From Microbacterium terrisoli (GTDB lineage Bacteria; Actinomycetota; Actinomycetes; Actinomycetales; Microbacteriaceae), in the NCBI RefSeq assembly GCF_030866805.1, contig NZ_CP133019.1:1674001-1738000 (forward strand): a stretch of DNA of 64,000 bases, given 5' to 3'. The notes under the pieces were generated by a model that had not been told where the DNA came from, ran no database searches, and was given only the letters and a program-made list of their open reading frames with translations. Every line of letters starts with the position of its first letter. Within the stretch, counting starts at the first letter, position 1. Below are positions 48,501 to 60,500 of this stretch, one piece after another. Made by a program: the position numbers and the translations under genes.

Positions 48501-51500
48501 CGAGGCAGCCTGTTCGAACAGCAGGTCGGCGGTGAGGCTGACCGCGCCGATCGTCACCGTCACGCCCGTGCCGGTCAGGCGCACGTACGGTCCCGCCTCG
48601 AGCCGGGTCTGCGCAGCATCGGACAGGACGACCGCCTGCGCCGAGCGGTTGATCTGGAAGGTGAGGTCGTCGGCGGCGATGACGACACCGCCGCCGAGCG
48701 AGATGCCGTCCGGGTTCGTGGTGCCCACCGTGAGCACTCCGGCAAGCCCTGCCGCGGTGACCTGCAGCGCGCCGGTCAGGCCCAGCACGCCGATGGGCGC
48801 ACCCAGGTCGAGCTGCGCCGACACCGAGACGCTGACGATCCGGCCCGCACCGGTGCCGGTCTGGCTGAAGCCGATCGTTCCGTCGGTGAGCGAGATTCCG
48901 CCGACGGCGACGGTGATGTCCTCACCCGTGACGGTGAAGGCGCCGCCGGCCACTCCCACGGTGAAGTCGCCGGTGAACTGCACGCCGGGCACGGCCACAG
49001 TGACGGTCCCTGCGATATCGCCGGTGAAGCCGCTGCTGTCGATCATGAACGACCCGGTACCACCGGCGAGGGTCACGAAGGCGGTGGTGCCGTCGCCGAT
49101 CGCGAGGCGGCCGTTGTCGACCGCGATCGTGGTGGTGCCGCCGGCCTGCGTGAACGTGACGTCGGCCGACAGGCGCTGGCCTCCGGCGACGAGGATCACG
49201 TTCTGGCCCACGACCTGAACGAGCGGACCGGCATCGAGGGCGAGCACGACAGTGGTCCCGTCGACGGTGAAGCTCTCGTCGACGGCCGCGCCGGAGTTGA
49301 GCGCCACGGTGAACATGCCGGAGAACTGGACGGCGTTTCCGGGCACGTGGATCGCGACGGTGCCCGTGATCCGCCCGGCCAGCCCCGAGTCGCGCACGAG
49401 CAGGACGGCCTGCCCGCCGGTCAGGCCGACCCCCGCGCTGCTGCTGCCGAGCGTGAGGCTCAGCGCCGTGGCGACGATCACCGCCGTGCTCGGTCGGGGC
49501 GTGCCTGCGGGCGCCCCGGGGGCGAGATCGCCCAGGACCTGCGAGAACACGAACATGCCCGACAGGGTCTGATCGGCGACACCGAGCTGCGCGGGGGAGG
49601 CCAGGGTGCCCAGCTGCAGGCGCACCGACTGGGCGGGCAGCGTGACACCCTGCACTGTCTTGGCCGCCGTGCCGGTGTTCAGCTGCAGCTGCACGGAGGC
49701 AGGATCGGCGCCGGCGCCGGTCAGGGAGAATCCCGTGCCGGCATGCAGTGCGAGGGTCGCAGTGAGCACCGTGGCCACGCCGCTGGGGGTGAGGTCGAGC
49801 TCGCCGGAAGCGATGGATGCCACGACGACACCGCCGCCGAGGCTGAGCGTCAGCGGCGAGCCGCCGTCGCGCGCGGCCTGCCCGAACGAGACACGCAGAC
49901 CGCCGCCGGCGAGCGTCTGGAAGCCGAACGTCCCGGTCAGCTGCTGGCCGGCGACGGCGAGGGTCAGATCGCCGACCACGAGGATCATCGGTGTGGTGGT
50001 CGAGCCCTCGGCCACGGTGACGGCGTCGTCGCCGCTGCCCAGCGTCTGCTCGGTCGTCGACTCGTTGTACAGCACGCTGACGCTGCCGGTGAGGGTCACG
50101 CCCGGGATGCCGACGAGCTCGACGACACCCGTCAGGGCGGCCGCGCGGTCGTGGTCGGTCGAGGACCCCGTGATCAGGCCGGTCACGCCGGTGAGGTAGA
50201 GCCCGACGGCGAAGGGATTGCGCACGGCGGTGCCGTCGGCGTCGGTGCCCGCGAAGCCCGGCCCCTGGCCGACGAAGATCGTCAGGCCCGACACCGACAC
50301 CTCGCCGCCGGTGAAGGAGATCATCCCGCTGATCTCGACGAAGTCGCCGAGTTTGAGCGTTCCCGACACGGCGACGGCGACGAACGGGTGGCCGGCGGCG
50401 TCGGCGACCTCGTCTGGACCGAACGCGAGCGGCACCGGGACGCCGTTCACGGTGAAGGTCTGCGTGAGGGGCTGAGTGGTGCCGTTGTACCGGACGGCGA
50501 CCGTTCCCGAAGCATCCACTCCGCCCGCTCCACCCGCGAGCGTCCCCGAGAACAGCCCCGCGATGCCGGTTTCGCCGAGCAGAAACGCCCCGGTGCCGTC
50601 GCTGATGTTCAGCCCTTGGCCGCCCACCGATGCGGTCAGCGACACCGATACTCCACTGAAGGCGATGCTCGTCGCGCCGGCTGCATCCTGCGCGATCACG
50701 AAGCTGCCCGAGAACGACGGGCCGCCGCTGACGGCCAGCACGCCACCGGTGACGGACACGTGCAGGAACGGCCCGGCCGGCAGGTCGATCCCGACCTCCG
50801 CGCGACGCACAGCGGTGGCCAGCGTGCTGACGGCGATGTCGACGTCCCCGCTGAGGGTCAGGCCCGGCAGCGAGAAGACACCCTGCGTGCTGCCGCTGAA
50901 GACGGCCGCGACGCCGGCAGCGGTCACCAGCAGCGTCCCCGACCAATGCTGCGTGGCGGTGACGTTCACGAAGCCGCCGAGGCTGAGTGTGACGTCGGTC
51001 ACCGACAGCGCGACGTTCCCGTCGGGGGTTCGGGCGATGACGACGCGCCCGGCGCCGAGCGACTGCCCGGCGACGGTGATCGTCGCGGTGGTGACGGTGA
51101 CGGTCAGTCCCGGGTCGAGCGAGGTGCCGTCGACGACGACGGCGACGGTGCCCGTGTTCACCTGCACGGCGACCGCGCCGGTGACCGTCAGCGTCGGGAT
51201 CGCCACCGTCAGCGTGGCCCCCATCGAACCGGCGACCCCCGCGTCACTCAGCTGCAGGGTCCCGGTGATCTCTGTCGCGCTCACCAGCGTGGGGGAGCCG
51301 ACGTTGAGCACGCCGTCGGAGACGCTGAGGGTGAGGATGCCGGCATCCTGCACGATCTCGATGTCGCCGGCGATCGTCTGCCCGGCGAGGGTGAGGTGCA
51401 CGCCGGTGCCGGCGATGCGCAGGTATCCGTCGTCGCCGCCTGCGGGCAGATCGACCGTGACGGTCTGGCCGCCCACGACGATGGCCTCCGACACGGCGCC

Positions 51501-54500
51501 CGCAGTGGTGTTCACATCGAGCTCGAACGTTCCGGTGACGGTGAGTCCGGGTACGCCGGTCACCGACGCGGTGCCGGTCACTCGCCCGGCGAGGCCGCCT
51601 GCCGCGGTGACGACGAACAGGGCCTGTCCGTCGTCGATGCCCACGCGTGCACCGCCCGCGCTCAGCGCCACGGCCACGTTCGCCAGGGCGATGCGGGTGA
51701 GGGTGGAGTCGTCATCGCCGCCCGCGACGCCGTCGGCGCCGTACGATGCCGTCTGCTCGATCGTGAGGTCGGCCTGCAGGGTCTGCCCGAGGACGGTGAG
51801 GGTGATTCCTGCGGCCGACAGGCGCACGAACGGACCGGCGGGCACGGTGAGGCGCACGGTGCCCGCACCCACGACGAGCGTCTCGTCGACGGCGGTCGCG
51901 GTGGTGTTCACCTGCAGTGCCACGGTCGCGCCGAGCGAGAACGGCAGATTGCCGTCGGCGACGCTCGCGTGCAGGTCCACAGAGCCCGCGAGCCCTGCCG
52001 ACGAGATGACGAGCATGCCGGTGCCGGTGTCGGCGGTGAACGGTCCGAGCGTCATCGAAGCGTTCGAGACCGCGACGCGTACGGCAGTCTCACCGTCGGT
52101 CGTGGTGACCTTCTCGACGGCGATGTCGGCGTCCAGTTTCTGGCCGGCGATCGAGATCTCCAGGCCTTCGCCGATCACGCGCAGCAGCCCGGCCGGCAGC
52201 GGGTCGGTGATCCCGGCGACCGTCTGCGCGTCGGCCGTGGTGTTGAAGGCGACGTGCACGATGCCGCTGACCGCGACGCTGGGAAGTGCCAGCGTCACCT
52301 CTGCGGCGATCGCACCGTACGCGCCGGCAGAGGTGAGCGTGAGTGTGGCGGTGGCATCGGCGCCCGAGGGCGGCTGAACGATGGTCGCGATCGGGATCGC
52401 GCCGCCGAGTGCGAGCCGCAGGTTCTGCAGCGTCAGGGTCAGCGCGTCGTCGGCCGAGAGGATGTCGAGGTCGGCCGTGACGGCCTGACCGGCGATCGTC
52501 GCCGACACCCCGGTGCCCGTCGCGCGCACGTAGCCGTTCGCCCCACCTGGCGCAAGGGCTAGCGAGAATGTCTGCCCGCCGATGGTGAAGGTGTCATCGA
52601 CGGCGCCCGAGCCCGTGTTGAACTCGACGGCGATGCCGGCGGCCAGGGCGATGCCGGGCACCGACAGCGACACCGTGCCGGTGACGCGCCCGGCCAGCGA
52701 CGAGTCGCCTCCGCCGGAAGTCAGCAGGATCAGCGCCGACCCGTCCGTGACGCGCAGCAGCCCTCCGCCGAACGCGAGCGAGACGTGCGACGCGGCGATG
52801 CGCAGAACGCTGCGGTCGGTGACGGGGGTGCCGTCGCCGGCCAGCGGTGTCACGCGTTCGATCGCGACGTCCGCGCTGATGCGCTGGTCGAGCACGGAGA
52901 GGGTCAGGCCCGTGCCCTCGAAGCGCAGGTACGGTCCGGCTGCGACGTCGAGTGACTGCGTGGTGGTGCCGACGAGCACGGTCGCGCGCGCCGCTGCGGT
53001 CGTGGTGTTCACGGCGAGTGTCAGGGTGCCCTCGAGCTGGGCGGAGCCGCCGAGCTGCACCGAGATCGCGCCGGTCACGCGTCCCGCGATTCCGGCTGGC
53101 GACAGGATCAGGATGCCGGAGCCGTCGCTCAGGCGCACCCCGATGTCGTCGGTGACGTCGCTGGTCGTGCCGTCGTCGTCGCCGAGGAAGAGCGACACGC
53201 CCGCCAGCGCGACGACGGTCGTCGCAATGCCGCCGGTGGTGGTGCGCTCGACGGCGACCTGGGCTTGCAGGGTCTGCCCGAGCAGGGTGATCGGGCCGCT
53301 GCCGATGGTCACTCGCAGGGAGGGACCGGCGGGAAGATCCGTCGTGCCGACCGTGGTCGCCGCGGAGGAGGTGTTCACGGCCAGCCCGGCCGTGACGTCG
53401 TGCAGCCCGAGGGCCGCGATCGAGACCGTCAGGGCGAGGACGCCGGCGATGCCGTCGGCGCGCACGACCAGATCGCCGGTGATCGACGAGAGCTGCACGG
53501 CGCCGCCCAGCGAGAGGCTGCCGTCGGCGACGCTCGCCGTGATGTCGCCTGCGTTGCGGCCGAACGAGAAGGTGCCGCCCAGGGCGAGACCGCCGAATGC
53601 GAGCTGTGCCGCGCTGACGACGAACTCTGTGACGTCGTCGGTGCCGGTGAACTGGACGAGGACGCCCGGGTCGGTGCTGCCGGGGATCTCGATGGTCTCG
53701 TTCAGCGCGAGACCGGTCGTGTTCACACGCACGCTGGTGCTGCCGGTGAGGCTCACGCCCGGAACTCCGATGATGCTGACCGTGCCGGTCGCCGTCAGCG
53801 CCCACGTGCCGCCGATCTGCACCAGGCCGATCGTGGCATCCGTCAGCAGCACGCCCACCGCCAACGGGTTGAGCGCGCCGCCGTCGAGATAGGCCGGGCC
53901 GCGCCCGAGGAAGATCGTCAGGCCGCTGGCGGCCACCGTCTTCGCGGCCTGCCCGCCGATCGTCGTGTCGGCGAAGGCGAGGTCGCCTTCGATCGTGACG
54001 AAGTCGCCGATGGTGAGGGTCAGGTCAGACGCCGAGACGCGGAAAGTGATGGTGCCGGAAGCGGGTTTGGCGATGGTGAAGGGGATCGCGACTCCCGCGA
54101 CCGTGACCACTGTGTCGATGTCGTCGGGCGTGGTGTTCACCTGCAGCAGCACGGATCCGCCGATCGAGACCGCGTCGCCGCCCGCCGATGCGGTTCCCGA
54201 CAGGAACCCGGCGATGCCGTCCGCGCGCAGCAGCAGTGCTCCGGTGCCGTCGTACAGGGCGGGTTGGGGCGCGCCGTTGAGGGTGACGGTGACGCCCGAG
54301 AGCGCGATCACGGTCTCCGTCGTGCCATCGGACCCGGGGGAGCGCTGCAGCGAGAACGAGCCGGCGATGGTGCCGCCGCCGCTGATCGTCGCGGTCGCAC
54401 CCACGAGGTCCACCCTCAGGTACGGCCCGGCCGGCAGCGTCTCGGTGGACGTTGTGACGGGGCCGGAGCCGGTGTTCACCACGACCGAGACGCTCGTCGA

Positions 54501-57500
54501 GACGATGGTCAGACCGGTCGGCGGAGTGATCGTGACCGTGGCGGCGAGGCGTCCGGCGACACCTGCCGGTCCGATCAGCAGCGTGCCCGTCAGACTGCTC
54601 ACGCTTACGGTGGTGCCGAGATCGCCGGTGCCGCCGGTGATGGACAGACTGTACGAGACAGCGCCGTCGGCGACGGAGCGGGTCAGCCAGGCGTCGCCGT
54701 GCAGGGTGATCCCGGCGACGGTGAGGTCCAGTCCGACCGCGCCGAGACGCACGGCGCCGGCGGCGAGCAGGTCGTGCGCGGCGGCGTCGGTGTTCAGCTG
54801 CAGGGTCAGGGTGGTGGCGTCGATCACGACTCCCGGCAGGTGCACGTCTGCGGTGCCGCTGATGGTGCCCCAGACCCCGCCCGCGGCGACCGTCAGCGAC
54901 GCCGTGACGCCGCTGAGGGTCGCCAGGCCATCGCCGAAGTCGACGGTGCCGTCGGCGACCGTGACGGTGGTGGTGCCGGAGGTCTGCGTGAAGGTCACGG
55001 TGCCCGACAGGCCCTGGCCGGCCACGGCCAGGGTGACATCCGCTCCGGTCAGCTGCAGGTATGCTCCGCTGTCGGCCGGCAGGACCAGCGCGATGGGCGC
55101 ACCGCCCACGACGACGGTGGTGTCGACATCTTCTCCGGTGGTGTTCACCCGGACTTGGAGCGCGCCGGTCAGCGCCAGGCCCGGGACGGTGACGGCGACC
55201 GTTCCGGTCACGACGGCGGCGATACCCGCGCCCTCGCCGCCTGCCGAGAGCACGAGCGCGCCCGATCCGCCGGTCACGGTCACCAGCGGGGCGCCGGAGG
55301 TCCCCACGGCCAGGGACGCCTGCGCGATCCCCGCACGGACGATGACCGCGCCGGCGGCATTCACCCCCTGCTCGAAGGTCAGATCGGCCTGAAGCGACTG
55401 CCCGCCCACGGTGATCGTCGCTCGGGTCGCCGCGATGCGCAGATAGGGTCCCGCCGGAAGTGCGCCGACCGCCGCCGCTGCGGTGTTCAGCGCCACCGAG
55501 ACCGTCGTGACGGCCAGCACCGCGGGCAGATCGGCCAGACCCGCAGTCAGGGTTCCCGAGACCCCGCTCGCGCCGATCGTCAGCGCACCGGAGATGTCTT
55601 GGACGGTCAGCAGGACGGTCGAGCCGGCCGTCATCGCGAAGGAGCCGCCGGTGACGGCCAGGGTGGTCTGGGTGATGCCGTCGGTGACGCTGCGCGCGAG
55701 GTCGATCGTTTCGAACGTGATCGATTGCCCGGCCAGCGCGAGGGTGACGCCGGTGCCCGAGACCTGCACGTGGGCGCCGTCGCCGGTCTTCAGCTGCAGC
55801 GACAGGAGGTCCGAGTCGAAGGCGAGGCCCGGCACCGCGATGTGCGCGGTACCGGTGAGAGTGGCCTCGGCCGTCGTGCCGTCGAGGGTCAGGGTGCCCG
55901 ACCCGTTCGTGAATCGCACCGCGGCGCCGTCGCCGCCCAATGCAAGCGTGAGGTTCGCCACCGATGCGGTGAAACCGGTGCCGGTGCGCGTGAGGGCGAG
56001 GTCGGCTGTCATCTGCTGGCCGAGCACCGTCACGGTCACGCCCGTGCCGGTCAGCGACCCGCCCTGGCCGGCGTCGAAGGCGACCGTGACGTCACCGGAG
56101 CCGTCGGCGAGCGAGATCGTCTGATCCACCGCGTCGGTGAACCCGTTGATCCGCGCGCGGAACGCGCCCGACAGGGCGACATCTGCCCACCCGCTCAGCG
56201 TCACCGCGCCTGAGGCGTCGACGGCGAGCCGCGTGGCCGACCCGTCGGACTGCGCGTACAGGCCGACGACGGCGTTCGAGACGGCCAGGCCCCCGCCCAG
56301 GTCGATGCTCAGACCGCGTCCGGCCACGGCGATGGCCGCGGTGCCGGCAGCGGTGTCGATGTCGAGCCGACCGGCCAGGGTGGCCGTGAGCAGGCCTGTG
56401 GCCACGACTGTCGCGCTGGCCGAGCCGCTGACGCCGCCCGAGTCGAAGGTCAGGGTGCCGCTGCCGCCGGTCAGGCTCACGGTCTGAGCGTCGCCGGCGG
56501 CGAGGGTGGCGGCCAGGCCGCTCACCGTGACGACGGTGCCGGTGCCGGTGCCGGTCGAGGCCGCGGCGGCCGAGCCCGTGAGGGTCATGCCGGCGACTGT
56601 CAGGGTGACGTTCGCGCTCAGCGCGAGCCCGTTCGCGCCGTCGTACGTCACCGATACGTCGTCCAGGGTCGCCGCACCGTCCGCGATCGTCAGGGTGGCC
56701 CCGGTGAGGGCCACGTGCAGGTCGCCGGTGTCGGTGTACGACTGGACGTGCAGAGTGCCGGCGCCGATTCCGGCGAGTGTGCCGAACGCTGCCGAGACGC
56801 CGGTTGCATCGAGGGTGAGATCCGTGCCGGACTGGCTGAGCACCGCGGTGCTCACGTGCATGCTCGCGACGGTCGTGGTGCCCGAGGTGACCGTGAGGTC
56901 GAATCCGGTGTCGGCGGTACCCACCGAGACGGACAGGGTCCCCGCGTCCAGGCTTGCCGCCTGGGTGAGGGTGTACGTGACGCTGACGGGGGCGGATGCC
57001 GCGACCGAGACGCCGCCGACGGTGAATGCGAGCTGGAATGTGCCCGACACGCTCGCGCTGCCCGTGTACGTCGCGCCCCCGGACAGCGACGAGATCGTGA
57101 GAGTGAGCCCCTGGAGCGTGACGACGGTGCCCAAGGCGAGGTCTCCGAGGCTGTGCGTGTAGCCGCCGGCGAGGTACGACTGCAGCTGCGCGACGATGAG
57201 CCCGACGATGCCGGCCAGAGGAGAGCCGGCGACGTAGTCGGAGAAGTGCGGCAGTGCCGCGGTGACCGTGCTGTGGCCGGCGATGGTGTCGACGGCCTGC
57301 ACGCTGCCGTCGGGTGCGACGTACCAGACCCGGGCGCCGGGCTGGCTGACGGCGATCGTCAGGACCGGGGCGATGTGGAACGTGGTGATCGCCGCACCTG
57401 TGACGGCGTCGTATGCCCGCAGGTCGTAGATCGCGGATGCCGACAGGATGCCGTCGACCGGGTCGTGGCGCGGGGTGATGGTCACCCACGCGTCGGCGGG

Positions 57501-60500
57501 AAGGGAGCCGGGTGCGAACACGAGGGTTGCGCCGTCCCGCGAGACTGTGCCGCCCAGAGTGGCCGAGACGAACACCGCATCTGCAGGCGGCGGGAACGCC
57601 GACATCTGCAGGGGGTTCGAGACCGTGAGTGAGGCGGTCGGGTCGAGGAGGGTGATGGGGGCGTCGAGGGCGACGCGGGCCGAGGATCGGTCGGAGGACA
57701 TGTCGGAGGCGGCCGGGTCGGGAGGGCCGCGTCCGGCGTGCAATGCGACGTCGCCGCCGGCGATGATCGGGCTGTCGACCACGACGGTGCCGGTGCGCAC
57801 GAGCGGGGGGAGCACGTATGCCGCGACCGCGCCCGAGGTGCCGCCCGAGGCTGAACTGGCGCCGCTGGTGATCGCGGTCACCTGGACGACGCCGCCGGAG
57901 CGCAGCGGGTGGGACCCGGATGCCGGATCCACCCCGATAGTGGCCCGGACCGTCGCCGCGACCGCGGCCGCTGCGAACGCCCGCACGACGGGCATGGCCA
58001 GCGGCAGGCCGGCCGCCGCCGACCCGGCTCCGCTCAGTGCGACGATGGTGCCGGTGGGCAGAGCCGGAGAGACCGCCTGGCTCGCTGACCCCGGGCTCGC
58101 ACTGGCGATGCTCACCGACCGCCCGTCGGCGTGCAGCACCGTCGAACCTGAGACGACGGCCGCGCGGTCCAGCCGCACGGCGGTGTCGTGCGCGCCGAGC
58201 ACGAGTGCCGCACCGGTGCCGGTGGCGCGGGCCACGGCATCCTGGTCGGCCGTCAGTGTGAGGCTGCCCGACAGGACGAGCGGTGCGCCGGTGCCGACTG
58301 CGGCCACCGCGCGGGCGGTCGAAGACACGAGCGCCCAGCCGGTGCCGCCGTCGGCGACAGCGGAGTGCTGGGTCTGGGAGCGCACGGTCAGGTCGGACGC
58401 GCCGACGAGCGCGCTGTCGGCGGCCAGGGCGCTGTCGGCGGTGTCATTGACGACGAGCGCCGACACGCCTCCGGTGGCCGACGCGGTGGCGTCGAAGCGC
58501 GAGCGGGCGTCGATGACGGCATGCGCGCCCGTCAGCGTGACGCGGGCAGACGGCGCCAGCTGCGCCGAGGTGTCGAGGAGGGCACGGCCGACCGCGATCG
58601 CGGACGCGTGCGGCGCTGCTGCGAGAACAGGAGCGGCCAGCGCCGGGATCGCGCCGACGACGCCCGCCGAGCCCGAGGCGACGACTCTGAGCGAGCCGGT
58701 CGCCGTCGCGAGCAGGGCCAGCTGCGCCGCCGAGATCTGCTGGTCGCCGTCGAGGACGGCCCGGGTGATGCGCACGAGGTCCGCGTCGGCGATGCCGGGG
58801 TCGTCACCGCCCGTCCCGATCGCCGTCATGGTCGTCGCATTGCGGGCTTCGAGGCGCACGGCTCCGGGCGTCGTGATCGAGCTGTTGCCGCCGACCGTGG
58901 TCAGAGCAGTCGATGCGCTGCGCGCCACGGCGGACGGGCCGGAGGTGGACGTGTCTGTGGTGGACGAGCTGCGCAGCAGGACATCGCCGGACGCGACGAC
59001 GGTCGCGTCGTCGAGGGCGACGGTGGCGGTGGATGTGACGGAGGGCCCACTGTGGCGTGCTGCTTGCGCGTCGAGCGTGACCGCGCCACCTCTGAGGGTC
59101 GCCCCGACGATGCTGATGGATGCTGCAGCCGACGTCGCCGGGTCGGTGAGGTCGGCGGCGAGCAGCGTGATGTCTCCGTCGCGCACGGGTCCGGTGGTGT
59201 CGAGCACCGTCCCGGCGCGCACGATGATCGAGGCGGCACCGATCGTGAGGTCGCTTCCCGGCAGCAGCATGCTGCCCGCCAGGGTCACCGAGCCCGTGCT
59301 GCGGATGATCGCCGAGACCCGTGGTGCCAGGAAAGTGAGCCGCGTGAGGGCGGTGTCCAGGTGCAATCGGGCCTCGTCGCCGGTGAGCACGGCGTCGGCC
59401 AGCCCGGTGATGTCCACCGCGTCGGCGATGTCGTCGAGGGTCAGGTCGATGCCGGTGAGGCCGCTCAGGTCGATCGTGAACGACGCCGGTGCGGTTGCGC
59501 TGCGCACGACCACCGCGGTGAGACCGCGCACGTCGATCGTGAGCGCGGGGCCGGTCTGCGGCGTGAATGCGATGCGGCCCTCGACGAGTGCAAGCGCGCC
59601 CGTCTCCGCCTGCGCGGCGGAGAGGACCAGCGTGGCCACCGTGCCTGCGACCGACCATCCGGTGACCGGGTCGTTCGGAGTGTCGGAGGCCGCGGCGTCG
59701 GAGGCTGCAGGGGCGTCTGAGATCGTGCCCGTGGACGTGCTGGTGGACGTGACGGTGGTCGTGGGATCGGACGTCGGAGCTGAGCCGGCCGCAGTGGAGC
59801 CCGCCGGGGTCGTTGCATCGGAGTCGGTCGTGGTCGTCGATGCGGGGTCCGGGCCGGCCGAATCGGACGGCGCGGGTGCTGCGGAGGTCGAAGGAGTGGG
59901 TTGCGAGGTGGTATCCGCGGGCGCGGGTGTAGACGCACTGACCGTGGCCGGCAGCACCGACGCGTCCACCGGGTGGGTCTCACCCGGGGCGAGCAGTTCG
60001 CTCATGACGCCGCTGTCGGTGTGGGTGGCACCCAACGCGTGGCCGATCTCGTGTCGCACTGTGGTGATCAGGCTCATGCGTGCCCAGCCCCAGCCGGCGG
60101 CATCCTCATCGATGACGATCGAGCGTCCCGTCGTCTGGCCGAGCGTGGCGCCGGGCAGCGACCCGATCACGACGTCGATTCCCGAGACATCCGCTCCGAC
60201 CGCCGCCCACTCGTTCTCTGCCTGCGTGACGGCCGCGGCGAGCGCGTCGCCGGTGAGGAACTGGTCGCTGGAGACCGGGTCGGTCGGGAGTGAGGACGCG
60301 GTCAGCGACTGGGGCGCGTCCGTCGGCGCGGGCGACGGGTCCGACGCCGGAGGTGCAGTGGCGTCGGGCGACGTGCTCGGATCGGGCGATGCGCTGGGCG
60401 ATGCGCTCGGTGACGGGTCCGGCGACGGCGTGTGCACTCCGACGGAGTCGTCGCCGGAGATGGTCGCGTCGCCGTGCTCCATCGGGCACGAGATCGACGC

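Noticed and set aside
45570..52562. A 2,330-codon open frame on the plus strand, and others of over 1,000 codons at 25401-28934, 30900-35249 and 39696-43604
   Set aside because: They lie antisense to the giant gene, their translations are Arg/Ala/Gly/Asp-rich with no recognisable domains, and they follow from strong third-position GC bias. The minus-strand frame carries all the coherent motifs.
45050..56640. Regular ~360-bp repeats considered as a CRISPR-like or transposon array
   Set aside because: The repeats are protein-level, in frame, strongly diverged in DNA and have no spacers or terminal inverted repeats.
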